Shown here in pieces: positions 35,060-45,860 of a DNA stretch of 64,000 nucleotides (position 1 is its first letter; each line of letters starts with the position of its first letter). The notes under the pieces were generated by a model. It did no database searches and was not told the origin of the DNA. It saw nothing but the letters and a program-made list of their open reading frames with translations. The stretch is from Thermoplasmata archaeon. GTDB taxonomy: Archaea; Thermoplasmatota; Thermoplasmata; Thermoplasmatales; Thermoplasmataceae. The position numbers and the translations under genes were made by a program. Location: the NCBI GenBank assembly GCA_021806235.1, contig JAJZXU010000024.1, positions 1 to 64,000 of the forward strand, in the 5' to 3' direction.

Positions 35060-37743
35060 TTATACAATCTATTGAAATAACAAATTTCATTTCGCATGAA
35101 AAAACCATTATGAATTTCGAAATAGGGGTAAATATTATCACAGGAAAAAATGGTGCAGGAAAAACAAGTATACTGGATGCAATTAAATTTGCCCTGTTTT
35201 CAGATTCAAGGAACAATGAAAAAATCAATGAGTTAATTAAAAATGGTAAAAAATCCTTTGATATTAATCTGGTCTTCACTAACAATAACCATCAGTATGA
35301 GGTTTACAAGCATTTCGCCATAAAATCTGCAAAAAACTTCGACAGAACTGCATATTTAAAGGAGGATTCAAAAATTATAGCTGAAACATATGAGGGCGTT
35401 ACCTCTGCCATAATTAAAATTCTAAGTGTTTCAAAGGATATATTCAAAAATTCAGTTTTTGTTGAGCAGGGTGAAATGGATTCATTGATATCTGGCACAC
35501 CGAAGGAACGTAAAACAATCTTCTCTGATATTATTGGAATAACCTCACTGTCAAAAAATGCGGAGAAATTAAAGGAGATTATCAACAGGTTTAGAAATGA
35601 ATTGATGTTACTGCAGGGATCCAATGATAAAATGAATAATTTTAACGATGAGAATAAATTATTAAATGAACAGAATCAAAATTTAAGGGAAGAATATAAT
35701 AAGGTATCTGCAGTAGAAAATGATTACAGAAATAAAATTAATGAAATGGAAAAGGTAATTAAAATCAGGGATAATCTTAAAAGTAAAATTGATAATAATT
35801 ACAGTATGTTAAAGCAGTACAGTAATGATAAGACTAAAAGGGAAGATGAAATGAAACGTATTTCATTGGAAATCAATAAATTGAAGGATATTGAGGATCA
35901 GCTGAATGCCATTGAATCCAATAATTATTATAAAAATGGGGATAAAATCAGGGATTACTTTGATATCAGAAATCAAAATATTACAATCACGGAAACATTA
36001 CAGGATTTAAAAAAGAATATAAACACCTATAATGATTACAGAAATAATATCAGTAAGTTAGAAAATGATTATAATAATTATATAAATATAAAAGAAATAT
36101 ATAATAAAAACAGGGATAATATTAAGAATTTGATGGAATATTACAGTAAATATAATGAGTATACCTCAATTATTAAAAATAATGAACGGAGAAGCAATGA
36201 AATAGTCTCGTTCATAAACAAAAACATGGAAAAATACAGTATAAAAGATATAAGTGATATACAGAATATAAAAAATAAAAGGGAGGAAATCAATAATCAA
36301 ATTATAGAATATAATAATAAAATTAGTGAGATTAAATCAAAGGTTTCATCATCAAATCCATACTTAAAGGAATATAACAGCAATATTCAGACACTTGAGG
36401 GAAATAGTATATGCCCCCTCTGTGGATCAAAATTATCCGATGAGCACTTAAAAAATATAATAAATGAATATAAAAATAGAATAAATGGGATAATAGATGA
36501 TATAGCCTCTTTAAAAAAGGATAAGGAACATTATGATATGGTAATACTGGAATTAAAGGAGAAATATAGTATATTCAATTCAGATGCAATTGATAAAATT
36601 ATTTCATTTAATAATGAATTAAAGAACCTGAATGAAAATAATGATAAACTGAAACCAGATTTAAATAATCTAAGGGAAAAATACGATAATTATATAAATT
36701 TAAATAAACAGAATGAGGAATATGAGAAAACCCTGAACAGATTGCAGGAAAATTATGATAAGTATAATAAATACCGTAATTTAATTTCTGCAATGAATAT
36801 AGATGAAATCAATAATAAACTTGATGAGAGGGAAAAGCGGCTGAATAATAACAACAGTACATTGAAAAACATTGAATTATCAATAAATTTCATTCCGGAT
36901 GAAAACGAATTTAAAAAAATTAATAATTTATCCATGAGGATGGATGCATTAAGAATGGAAAAAGATAAATTAATAGCCTATAGGAGTAGCTATGATAATT
37001 TAAAATCAGCAATAGAAGAGATCAACAACCATATAATTACATTAAATGACGAAATAGACAGGTTGAAAAATGATCTTGACCAGTATAACAATCTTGATAA
37101 CGATTATAATAATTTAAAGGAATCATATGATGATACAAAAGGCAGGGCCATAAAACTGGAAACCATTATAAAAAACAATGGCGAAAGAATAGAACACAAC
37201 AATGAGGAAATAAGTAAATTAAAGGATGATGTTGATACGTATAATAAAATCAATGATACCATTAAAAAATTAAATAAAGTACGGGAATCATTAGATTATA
37301 ACGGTATACAGTCGATGATCAGAAAAGACTCCTCAGCATCCATCACAAATTTAACAAGAAAGTATTTATTATCATTTAACCTGGATTTCGATGATATCTC
37401 TATTGATGAAAATTTTGACATAAAAATTTCACAGAATTCAATGGAGCAATCCATAGATTCACTGAGTGGTGGTGAAAAAACTGCACTGACAATTGCACTG
37501 CGTTTATCTGTTGCAGAATATGTACTTAACAGAATAAGCACCATAATTATGGATGAACCAACCAATTTTCTGGATGAGGATCGCAGGAACAATTTAAAGG
37601 ATATTATCCAGTATTCGTTGAAGGGTGAGAATTTAATACCGCAGATTATAATTATCACACACCATAGCGAATTAACATCCGTGGCTGATATATCATATGA
37701 GGTAATCAAGGAAAAAGGTATATCTAAGGTAATTACAAATTAA
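35056..37743 (+). CDS. rad50: Rad50 ATPase
   Basis: SMC-like ATPase partner of Mre11. Walker A GKNGAGKTS at 30-38, long coiled coils either side of the zinc hook CPLC (453-456), signature LSGGE at 803-807 and Walker B with DEPTNFLDED from 833. About 895 aa. ATG 35056 follows GGAGG by 7 nt and gives the family start (MIIQSIEITNF); an ATG at 35032 lies inside the element. Despite the insertion upstream the gene is intact, so it may be read from the operon or a promoter in the element. Confidence 0.93.
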   Translation: MIIQSIEITNFISHEKTIMNFEIGVNIITGKNGAGKTSILDAIKFALFSDSRNNEKINELIKNGKKSFDINLVFTNNNHQYEVYKHFAIKSAKNFDRTAYLKEDSKIIAETYEGVTSAIIKILSVSKDIFKNSVFVEQGEMDSLISGTPKERKTIFSDIIGITSLSKNAEKLKEIINRFRNELMLLQGSNDKMNNFNDENKLLNEQNQNLREEYNKVSAVENDYRNKINEMEKVIKIRDNLKSKIDNNYSMLKQYSNDKTKREDEMKRISLEINKLKDIEDQLNAIESNNYYKNGDKIRDYFDIRNQNITITETLQDLKKNINTYNDYRNNISKLENDYNNYINIKEIYNKNRDNIKNLMEYYSKYNEYTSIIKNNERRSNEIVSFINKNMEKYSIKDISDIQNIKNKREEINNQIIEYNNKISEIKSKVSSSNPYLKEYNSNIQTLEGNSICPLCGSKLSDEHLKNIINEYKNRINGIIDDIASLKKDKEHYDMVILELKEKYSIFNSDAIDKIISFNNELKNLNENNDKLKPDLNNLREKYDNYINLNKQNEEYEKTLNRLQENYDKYNKYRNLISAMNIDEINNKLDEREKRLNNNNSTLKNIELSINFIPDENEFKKINNLSMRMDALRMEKDKLIAYRSSYDNLKSAIEEINNHIITLNDEIDRLKNDLDQYNNLDNDYNNLKESYDDTKGRAIKLETIIKNNGERIEHNNEEISKLKDDVDTYNKINDTIKKLNKVRESLDYNGIQSMIRKDSSASITNLTRKYLLSFNLDFDDISIDENFDIKISQNSMEQSIDSLSGGEKTALTIALRLSVAEYVLNRISTIIMDEPTNFLDEDRRNNLKDIIQYSLKGENLIPQIIIITHHSELTSVADISYEVIKEKGISKVITN

Positions 37744-37773
37744 ATCATTTTGGTATTGATACCTCTACAGGAA

Positions 37774-38513
37774 TCAGGCATCTGTAATTGCAGTATGTTC
37801 AAGCAGGAATCTCCAGAGCGGAACAAAATTTATCGTATCCCGTTGAAACATTCTGGTGTCTTCGTAATCCCATGTTACAACTGTGAGATTATTGCATTTC
37901 AGATTATGGCATGCCCTAATAATATTATCTACTTCCCTTTTTTAATTTCCTGAAGAGATGATGAATATGTTACCTGAATTAACTCCTCAATTTTACCGTT
38001 AATTCTCACGACGAAATCTACCTCATGTTGTTCATAATCTTTCCAGTAATATATGTCCGAGTTCTGTTTGTATCCAATCCTTCTGAGCAACTCAATGGCT
38101 ACGATATTCTCCATAAGTTTTCCTGTCTGGTTTGAGAATCTAAACCCATTTGCCCTGTAAATGCCAGTATCTATGCAGTACACCTTCCTCAATGCCGTGT
38201 TCTGTGCCCTCGTTGAGAAACTGAACCTGTTAATTGGAATAAAAAGATAGCTTTCCGTTAGATATCTGAAAAATCTCTCAACCGTTCCGAGACCCATGTT
38301 ATAATGTCTGCTGATCTTTCTGAGAGATACGGTCTCACTTATATTGGAAAGCAGTTCTTTCGCTGTTTGCTCCAGTTGTGGTATATTTCTAATTCTGTAC
38401 CGTTTCGCAACGTCTTTTATAATTATATCATTGAAATAATTTCTGAGTAACTCAAGTCTGGTGTTCATGTTTCCACAGAGTACGGGTTCTGAATTGCCAG
38501 ATTTATATACCAT
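37774..38513 (-). pseudogene. DUF4143 ATPase fragment (5' truncated and frameshifted)
   Basis: The C-terminal half of the family seen at 21403: NSEPVL, NYFNDIIIKDVAKRYRI, winged helix, ENIVAIELLRR, HEVDFVV. The whole P-loop domain is missing. Near 37935 a run of six A (minus strand) where seven would be in frame breaks the end; restoring one A gives REVDNIIRACHNLKCNN and a normal ending LWRFLLEH with stop at 37774-37776. It is dead as written. Confidence 0.8.
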
Positions 38514-38584
38514 TTCTCTATTTTTTTAATCACCCCATTTTTCATCGACTTCTTCCATATTCAGTTTGAAATAAAATATATAAT

Positions 38585-40390
38585 TTAGAGATGTTTTTCT
38601 ATTTCCCTTTTCATGTCGTAAAATTCCCTCCAGAGTTCATCCGGAAACTGGCTTCCAATACGGGTAAAGAAAGGTACCAGCTCATTAAGTTCGTTTAACC
38701 ATCCGCTGTAGTCAATTTTAAATAATTTTTCCAGTGTATCTGTACCCACTTTTCCAGCAGGGAAAGTACTGATATCAGGTACGTACCCAACAGGTGTTTC
38801 CAGCGCATTTGTCTGTCCATCTAAGCGTTCTGTAATCCATTTTATAACCCTGAAATTTTCACCGAAACCCGGCCACATGAAGTTTCCATCTGAATCCTTT
38901 CTGAACCAGTTCACATAGAAAATTCTGGGTCTGTTTTTTACTAATTTGCCCATATCCAGCCAGTGTTTAAAGTAATCACCCATATTATATCCGCAGAACG
39001 GGATCATGGCCATCGGATCATTTCTCAATATACCTACCCTACCTGTTGTGGCCGCTGTAGTCTCTGCCCTTATCATTGCCCCAAAGAGAACTCCCTGAGC
39101 CCAGGTTTTTGCCTCCCTGACCAGTGGTATGAGGTCACTGCGCCTGCCGCCAAATAGCATTGCATCAATTTTTAAACCATCACCGTCATAAAATTTATCA
39201 GAAAGATATGGATAATTCTTTATCGGTGTTGTAAAACGTGAATTAGGATGTGCCGCGTTTTTTAAATCGTCGGTTAAATTTCCACGCCAGCTGTAGACCT
39301 TATCCACTGAATTGTCAAGTGAATACCACCATGGTTTTCTATCTTCTGTTAGTGCTGTATTGGTGAAAATTGTATCACGGTTAAAGGTTTTTATTGCATT
39401 TGGATTTGTTTTACTGTTTGTACCGGGAGCAACACCGAAAAAGCCATATTCCGGATTAATTGCATAGAGTGAATTATTATTAATATGCGTCCAGATAATG
39501 TCATCGCTCAACAACTGTACAATCCATCCTGGCATGTCTTCAGGAATGCGTATCATCGATAGGTTGGTTTTTCCACTGGCACTTGGGAATGCTCCGGATA
39601 TGCCATATTTCTGTCCAGCAGGTGATGTAATTTCAAGTGCCATCATATGTTCTGCCATTCTGCTATTGTCCCTTGCATGTACACTGGCTATCCTCAGGGC
39701 ATATCCCTTTTTTGTCAGAAGGGCATTACCGCCATATGCCGTATTAACGCTTATAATTAAATCCTCATCGGTGAAATGTGCTATATACCTGTTGTTTTTA
39801 TCCAGGTTACCGGTAACATGCACAGCCAGTACAAATTTACCCTCCCTTTCTATTCTCCTTATGGCTTCTGTTCCAACCAGGGATATTTTCATCAGGTTGA
39901 GTACAACATACTGATTGTCCGTAATTTGAATACCTGCTTCACTATATTTTGAATTCGCCGGCCCCAAAATAAATGGTACAACATACATGTTTTTTCCAGT
40001 CATTGATCCATCAATTAGCTTTAAAATCCGGGATTTTAATTCTGAAGGTTCCATCCAGTTGTTGGTTATACCTGCATTCTTCTCCTCCCTGCTGGATATA
40101 TATGTATCCTTTTCGGTCCTTGCAACATCATCTGGATTACTTCTGTACAGGTATGAATTCCTGTAGTAATTATTATTTAATTCTATTAATTCTCCTGTTT
40201 TCAACATATTCTTTGTGAGTTCTGTTTCATAAAAATCCGGGTTATCCACAAAGATTACATTATCCGGTCTGAGTATTTTCATAAAATTATACAGTGGGTC
40301 ATTTAATTCCGGTTTATTCTCAAATAGTGGCATTTTTAAATTCTGCCGTCTATCTCTATCTGTCGGTATATTACCATCCGTATTAATCAT
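38585..40390 (-). CDS. pckG: Phosphoenolpyruvate carboxykinase (GTP)
   Basis: Interconverts oxaloacetate and PEP with GTP, for gluconeogenesis. GTP-type family hallmarks: YGGNALL near 219, ASVHARDNSRMAEHM, and the P-loop FPSASGKTN (268-276). The hyper-reactive Cys found in this loop in most GTP enzymes (SACGKTN) is Ser here. Also GFFGVAPGTN and FGGRRSD. 601 aa, normal. It complements the acetate and glycerol entry genes in the window. Confidence 0.93.
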   Translation of the reverse strand: MINTDGNIPTDRDRRQNLKMPLFENKPELNDPLYNFMKILRPDNVIFVDNPDFYETELTKNMLKTGELIELNNNYYRNSYLYRSNPDDVARTEKDTYISSREEKNAGITNNWMEPSELKSRILKLIDGSMTGKNMYVVPFILGPANSKYSEAGIQITDNQYVVLNLMKISLVGTEAIRRIEREGKFVLAVHVTGNLDKNNRYIAHFTDEDLIISVNTAYGGNALLTKKGYALRIASVHARDNSRMAEHMMALEITSPAGQKYGISGAFPSASGKTNLSMIRIPEDMPGWIVQLLSDDIIWTHINNNSLYAINPEYGFFGVAPGTNSKTNPNAIKTFNRDTIFTNTALTEDRKPWWYSLDNSVDKVYSWRGNLTDDLKNAAHPNSRFTTPIKNYPYLSDKFYDGDGLKIDAMLFGGRRSDLIPLVREAKTWAQGVLFGAMIRAETTAATTGRVGILRNDPMAMIPFCGYNMGDYFKHWLDMGKLVKNRPRIFYVNWFRKDSDGNFMWPGFGENFRVIKWITERLDGQTNALETPVGYVPDISTFPAGKVGTDTLEKLFKIDYSGWLNELNELVPFFTRIGSQFPDELWREFYDMKREIEKHL

Positions 40391-40918
40391 ATTAAATGTA
40401 TTTTAGTTAGGGTATTTAAGTCTTCCATGATTTCAGGAATATATAAAGTATATTGTCATTATTTATAAAATAATTAAAATTGTGGTTAATTTATTCAATT
40501 TTAAAGGTAAAAGATTAAATACTAAAATATACATACATCATGATCATTTTAACTCTATGTATTATAAGATTTTATAATGTATTGAACTAATTTTTATTGA
40601 CCCTGTGTGGATCAGCCAAACCACTGTTATAGGTATTATGATCTGTTTTCCCCAATTTGAATAATTATTGATAATATAATTAAGTAACTCCAAAATACCT
40701 TCTGCCGGTAATATTGATACGCTCTATTAGATGATATTAATGAATATTAAAAAAATATCTGGGAGTTAATACCATTCCGGGTTAATTATTTGCCATTTAT
40801 CAATGTAAGAGTTGCAGGTGATATACAGAGCCAGTGATCATACCAGCTATCGTTGAATTAAAAAATTACGGGAAATGAATATATTAAACAATATCAAAGC
40901 ATAAATACACCATAAATA
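40391..40918. other. Long spacer
   Basis: About 530 bp without a convincing gene or RNA on either strand. The left part is AT-rich and carries the pckG promoter; otherwise I see nothing I can support. Confidence 0.5.
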
Positions 40919-41146
40919 TTATTTTTTTAACAGGTTATTCCTGAAGCGATTTAATGCAAAAATTCCCCAGATAAATTCAATTACACCAAATGGATAAACA
41001 CCGGATAAAAAACCATATGAGGATGAGAAAAAACAGGCAATTGCAAACAGTAATGTATATTTATACGATTTTGATTCCATTATATAAAAAATCATCATCA
41101 CTGCCAGCACAATAGAACCGTACATTGTTAATAACGTTATTATCAT
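40919..41146 (-). CDS. Small membrane protein
   Basis: 75 aa, three hydrophobic segments (MIITLLTMYGSIVLAVMMIF, then YTLLFAIACFF, then GVIEFIWGIFAL) and a basic tail (NRFRNNLLKK). Not recognised. The helix spacing and positive tail argue for a real small membrane protein rather than chance. Confidence 0.5.
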   Translation of the reverse strand: MIITLLTMYGSIVLAVMMIFYIMESKSYKYTLLFAIACFFSSSYGFLSGVYPFGVIEFIWGIFALNRFRNNLLKK

Positions 41147-41368
41147 ATCACATAATTATTATAAAATATTAAAGTCTATTATGAAATCAGCGGTAAATAA
41201 TATAAAGTCTATTTTCATGTATATTTAACCAGTTTCAATTATTATTGATATCTTCATGCCTCTGTGTTTTTTACATTATACATCTACGGTATAATTGATG
41301 GGACATATGCAGAATTATCCCCTCCTGCCTAAAAAATACATTTATAAATTATAATGGGTTATATGTGC

Positions 41369-42808
41369 ATGGAATATATTTTAACGATTGATCAGGGAAC
41401 AACAAGTACCAGATCCATTATATACGATACCGGTGGAAACATTGCCGGCATGTCCAGGTGTAAAATAAATCAGGTATATCCTGAGAATGGATGGGTGGAA
41501 CAGTTGCCAGATAAACTATGGGAATCCGTAATAAAATCAATGAAAGATGCCATATCCATTGCAGATATTGATGTTAAATCAATCATATCAATCGGAATTA
41601 CAAATCAGAGGGAGTCAACAATATTATGGAATAAAAGAACCGGGAAACCCGTGTGTAACATAATATCGTGGCAGGATAGGAGGGAAAATGATCTGAATAA
41701 ATTCAGGGAATATTTTGATATAATTAAGGATAAAACTGGATTAATACCAGATGCATATTTCAGCCTGCCGAAGATATTATGGATTCTGAACAGGATAAAA
41801 AATACAGAAAATACCGGTGATTTACTTGCCGGAACAGTAGATTCATGGATCCTCTGGAAACTGACCGGTGGAAAAATACATGCAACGGATTATACAAATG
41901 CATCCAGAACCATGCTTTTCAATATACATACCCTTAACTGGGATTATGATTTACTCAATCTGTTTAAAATACCGGAAAATATACTGCCGGATGTTTATCC
42001 ATCTGGTTATGCCTTCGGTTATACGAACATAAAATTTACTGGAAAATCAATACCGGTAAATGCCATAATGGGTGATCAGAATGCATCCATGCTTGGGCAG
42101 AATGTTAATACCGGCGATATTAAGAATACATATGGAACCGGCGCATTTATAATGGCAAACACCGGAAATGAAATTAAAAAATCTGATAAATTAATAAGCA
42201 CACTGGGTTATTCAATATCCAGGAATAATGTTTATTATGCACTTGAGGGAAGCATTATGAATTCCGGTTCTGTTTTTGAGTGGTTAAATAATGTAATAAA
42301 AATAAAAAATATTGAAAATTTCAACATCTATGATTACAAAAATGATGTTTTTTTTGTTCCAGCCTTCAGCGGTCTGGGGTCTCCCTACTGGGATGACCAT
42401 GCAAGGGGACTTATTATAGGCATAACACGGGAAACCGGACCGGAGGATATCTTTGCATCGGGAATAAGGTCTATAGGTTTTCAGACTGCAGATGTTATAA
42501 ACGAGATTAAAAAAACATTAAAGGTCAACGAGATTAAAACCGATGGCGGTGGTTCAAAAAATGACCATCTAATGCAGTTTCAGGCGGATATATCAGGAAT
42601 CAGGATCTTAAGGTCCGGGAATATAGAAAATACCTCTGCTGGAATTTATTATCTTTCAGGAATAAAATCCGATCTGTGGGATTTTCAGGATATAAAAAAT
42701 TTCTGGAAATATGATCGTATATTTTATCCATCAATTGATGAAAATACCAGAAATAACCTTTATAATCGCTGGGGTGAGGCTGTAAAAAGGTCAACGAAAT
42801 GGTTATAG
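41369..42808 (+). CDS. glpK: Glycerol kinase
   Basis: FGGY-family kinase that phosphorylates glycerol to glycerol 3-phosphate. N-terminal DQGTTST (8-14), ITNQREST with the following WQDRR, GDQNASMLGQ and TYGTGAFI in the middle, GSIMNSGSVFEWL, and DGGGSKND near 380. The usual TTALGAAYLAG is here NTSAGIYYLSG. The open frame begins at 41354, but ATG 41369 gives the family N terminus (MEYILTIDQ) and lies 26 nt after a TATA box (41338-41350), so it is the leaderless start. Archaeal sn-glycerol lipids or carbon use could be served. Confidence 0.92.
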   Translation: MEYILTIDQGTTSTRSIIYDTGGNIAGMSRCKINQVYPENGWVEQLPDKLWESVIKSMKDAISIADIDVKSIISIGITNQRESTILWNKRTGKPVCNIISWQDRRENDLNKFREYFDIIKDKTGLIPDAYFSLPKILWILNRIKNTENTGDLLAGTVDSWILWKLTGGKIHATDYTNASRTMLFNIHTLNWDYDLLNLFKIPENILPDVYPSGYAFGYTNIKFTGKSIPVNAIMGDQNASMLGQNVNTGDIKNTYGTGAFIMANTGNEIKKSDKLISTLGYSISRNNVYYALEGSIMNSGSVFEWLNNVIKIKNIENFNIYDYKNDVFFVPAFSGLGSPYWDDHARGLIIGITRETGPEDIFASGIRSIGFQTADVINEIKKTLKVNEIKTDGGGSKNDHLMQFQADISGIRILRSGNIENTSAGIYYLSGIKSDLWDFQDIKNFWKYDRIFYPSIDENTRNNLYNRWGEAVKRSTKWL

Positions 42809-42860
42809 TATAAAAATAGGTGATAAAAAGTAATATATAGCAGTTAATCAATCATATACT

Positions 42861-43922
42861 GTGCAAAATAAGGGTATATCAATAATGCCATTGCATTATG
42901 GTCATCCACCAGAATATCTCTATAAAAGGATGGTAAAACTCGGTGGAATTATATCGGATATAATCATCAAAAATTATGATACCGATTTTTTTATTAAAAA
43001 ATTATCAGATCCATTCTGGTTCCACTCATTTTCCTTAGCCATAGGATTCGATTGGAATTCATCAGGAACAACCACAGCAACATTAGGTGCATTGAAGGAA
43101 TATGCCAATAAAAATGATGATATTAGAATAATAGGTGGCAAGGGTAAACATCTCAATGATATTAAAAATGAGTTCAATGAAGTAATAAATGATGGAAATA
43201 TTGATGAGAAAACGGTAAATAGAATAAAAACTGATGCAAAATTAATGGCAAAAACCGATGAAAAATTCCTGCAGGACAATTTTGATTTATACATGCAGTT
43301 TATCATCATGGATTATAATGGCAATTATTCAATAATTAACCAGGGAATGAACAAAAATTATGGTCTGGCAAGAAGGTATCACTGGATAAAAAATAATAAA
43401 AATTTTTTAAATGACGGCAGAAATGGGATATCTGGATATGAAAATAACAGTATCATGGATTTATCAACATCAAAAAGTGAGGATAATAAAAGGGATATAA
43501 TTGACGTGATTAAGGACAATCCATTAAAATACAGCAAACAGAAATCTCTTGATAATTACATGGAAAATTTGCCTGTACTGAATTTAAATTATAAAATAGA
43601 CTGGAACCAGATGAGGGATTTATACGAATATAATCCAGATAACTTCAATGAACTGTTGAATGTTAGGGGGTTAAAAAAATCAACGGTAAGATCACTTTCA
43701 TATATAGCGGAATTGATTTATGGTGATAAACCATCGTTTACGGATCCGGTCAAATATTCATTCTGTCTCGGTGGAAAGGATGGTGTACCCAAACCCGTAA
43801 ATAAATATGATTATGATAAAACCATAGAATTTTATGGTGAAATTTTAAAAGGAAATCAATACTATGATGTGATATCAAAAAGGTTATCAAAAATGAGCTA
43901 TAAATTATCGAATAAAAATTGA
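42861..43922 (+). CDS. DUF763 family protein
   Basis: DUF763 is a family of archaeal and some bacterial proteins of unknown function. The N-terminal LHYGHPPEYLYKRM block, GFDWNSSGTTTA and the C-terminal KYSFCLGGKDGVPKPVNK block are its conserved parts. Length 353 aa is near normal. GTG 42861 is the likely start. A helix-hairpin-helix-like segment (ELLNVRGLKKSTVRSL) hints at DNA binding. Confidence 0.85.
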   Translation: MQNKGISIMPLHYGHPPEYLYKRMVKLGGIISDIIIKNYDTDFFIKKLSDPFWFHSFSLAIGFDWNSSGTTTATLGALKEYANKNDDIRIIGGKGKHLNDIKNEFNEVINDGNIDEKTVNRIKTDAKLMAKTDEKFLQDNFDLYMQFIIMDYNGNYSIINQGMNKNYGLARRYHWIKNNKNFLNDGRNGISGYENNSIMDLSTSKSEDNKRDIIDVIKDNPLKYSKQKSLDNYMENLPVLNLNYKIDWNQMRDLYEYNPDNFNELLNVRGLKKSTVRSLSYIAELIYGDKPSFTDPVKYSFCLGGKDGVPKPVNKYDYDKTIEFYGEILKGNQYYDVISKRLSKMSYKLSNKN

Positions 43923-43996
43923 AATATCAGTATCCTTAATCATGACCCGGCAGTATAGAATTTTGATAATGCCCTTTTCGTGTAATTCATGAAATA

Positions 43997-44488
43997 TTAC
44001 TGGACCTTCTTTGTTGAAGAAACAACTATTCTCAATGCATTTATTAATCCAGTTATGAATGCCGATATATCAGGGTCTTTAAGCAGGGACAGAAGTTTAA
44101 GCACGGATAGCTGCCTTGGGTTCTTGACTCCATCAACAAAACCATCTGTTATTCCAGGAAGGTTAAATGATAGGGCCTTCAGTAGATCTGATGTACGTTC
44201 CTCACCCAGGCCATAGAGAACACCCATCATGCTGTTTCCAACTTTCATAACAGCTTCCATAAGCTCCCTCTCAGTAAAGAATTTAGCCAAAAATTCCACA
44301 TCTGTAGGTGTGTAATCCTTTGCCACATCCATGAGAATATCTATTGCTCCAGCTTCCTTCATTTTTGTAAGAATATCCATGAAAGCGATTACCGTATCAC
44401 TGTTTTCTATAATCCTGTCCAGCAAAGCGTCTATATTGTCCTGATTTCCCTCCCTTTTAACACCATCATGGTTCTTTTTTTCATCCAT
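43997..44488 (-). CDS. DUF1641 family protein
   Basis: Helical DUF1641 protein, often next to sulfide:quinone oxidoreductase-like genes and of unknown function; it may help anchor or assemble the flavoprotein. Conserved Gly-rich segment near VLYGLGEERTSDLLKAL. ATG 44488 follows GGTGGT by 4 nt; the longer frame from GTG 44497 is less likely. Last gene of the leftward sulfur operon, 9 bp after the SQR-like stop. Confidence 0.82.
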   Translation of the reverse strand: MDEKKNHDGVKREGNQDNIDALLDRIIENSDTVIAFMDILTKMKEAGAIDILMDVAKDYTPTDVEFLAKFFTERELMEAVMKVGNSMMGVLYGLGEERTSDLLKALSFNLPGITDGFVDGVKNPRQLSVLKLLSLLKDPDISAFITGLINALRIVVSSTKKVQ

Positions 44489-44497
44489 TATTACCAC

Positions 44498-45859
44498 CTA
44501 TGCTATTCCCCTGACCATGCTGCTGAAGAACGTATCTGCAGATTGCCATTTCAGGAAGTAATCAAATTTACTGTCGAAGTTGGCCCGCGGAGGCTTATTA
44601 TAATTGAAGAATAGCGTAATACCTCTCTCATAACCGGTTACTGTTGTACAGGCAACGTCCCCTTCATATAGCTCATTATATACATTTCCAGACGTATCTG
44701 CTGCAATCCTATTCGACAGGTACTGTGATTCAAAATGTGCTGTTGCCCCTGCCTTGGATACTGGTAAATTCGTTGCATCACCCACAGCAAATACATTATC
44801 ATAATCCTTATAGTTTAACCTGTTTTTATCCACATTTATCACAGTGAGCGAGAAAACCCACCCCATTTATGGGTGGGATGAAAGCGAACATATATAAATG
44901 AATAAGTACTTACATACTTGAGTACCCACGGGCAGTGGGGATTTGAAGCCTGATAAACCACCCAAAAATGGTGGCGGGAGATGGAGTAAGACCTCTGGAA
45001 TACATGAAAGAGGCACTGTCGATGAAACAGGAAGCCCACGGCTTTAGTCGTGGGAGGATGTCACGTAACCACCATCATCTGCAAGTCCAGAATCAGAAAT
45101 AACCTTCTGCCCCCTGTGTGGTGGTATCATGACAAGAAGATCGTAGTCTATGCTTTCACCCTCCAGTGACTGGACCTTCTTATTTTTCGGGTCAATAGAA
45201 TCCACGTTAAAAAGTGTGTGTGTAATTATGCCACGCTCTTCCATCTTCTTAGAAATGTAATCAGCCACATTTGGTATGGTGAAGACACTGTTAATCGGAT
45301 AAACATAATGTATTTCAGTTTTATCCCTGAGGCCGTGGAAGTTCAGGTATTCATCCAGCAGGAATGTAAATTCATATGGTGCAGGTGGGCACATTATCGG
45401 TATGCTTGCCTGGCCTATAACAATTTTCCCACCCCTGAATGCCTTCAGTTCCTTCTGAAGCTCCAGTGCATGGTCCAGATTGTAGAAATGCCTGGCACTC
45501 TCAGAATATCCAGGAATATCTTCCGGTGTGAATCTATCGCCAGTTGCTATTATCAGGTAATCATAATCCATATTCTTTCCACCAGCAGTTTTAACGCCAT
45601 GGTTTGCCACATCAATCGCTGTAACTGTATCTGCTATATAATTTACACCATAATTAAAAAGAAACTCTGTGGGTTTAACACTCTTCTTGTAATCCAGCAT
45701 ATTGAATGATATGTGTACACCATCCGGTTTAAAATAATGGTTCTTTGAATTTCCTACCACAGTTATTTCCACGTCTTTCCTGCTTGTGTGGAATCTTAGC
45801 TTGTTTGCCATTATTGTTCCAGCGTCACCGTCACCGAGTATCAGAACCCTTGCTGGCAT
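44498..45859 (-). pseudogene. Sulfide:quinone oxidoreductase-like flavoprotein, split by a 222-bp element
   Basis: The N part (45859 to about 45065) has FAD motif GDGDAG (9-14), LIIATGDRF, and CPPAPYEF with Cys157, typical of SQR. The C part (44842-44498) has the VFAVGDATNLPVSKAGA motif and another Cys in DVACTTVTG. Removing the element restores one frame: GGY is followed by INVDKNRL. The full protein would be about 380 aa. SQR oxidises sulfide and reduces membrane quinone; which Cys residues act here cannot be told. As it stands the gene is interrupted. It overlaps no neighbour but sits 1 bp after tusA. Confidence 0.88.
44843..45064 (+). mobile_element. IS200/IS605-type non-autonomous element, copy 2 (inside SQR-like gene)
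   Basis: Identical to 13921-14142, including hairpins (44857-44877 and 45035-45054) and the TnpB C-terminal reading. It lies antisense to the interrupted gene, immediately 3' of ATTTAT(CAC). IS200/IS605 insertion leaves no target duplication, as seen. The sequence just 3' (GTAACCACCATCATCTGC) would act as guide if a reRNA is still made from it. Confidence 0.88.
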
Positions 45860-45860
45860 T

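Noticed and set aside
36061-37260. AT-rich, repetitive Asn/Lys/Asp coding in rad50 as a possible repeat array
   Set aside because: It is ordinary coiled-coil sequence with regular heptads, not a DNA repeat.
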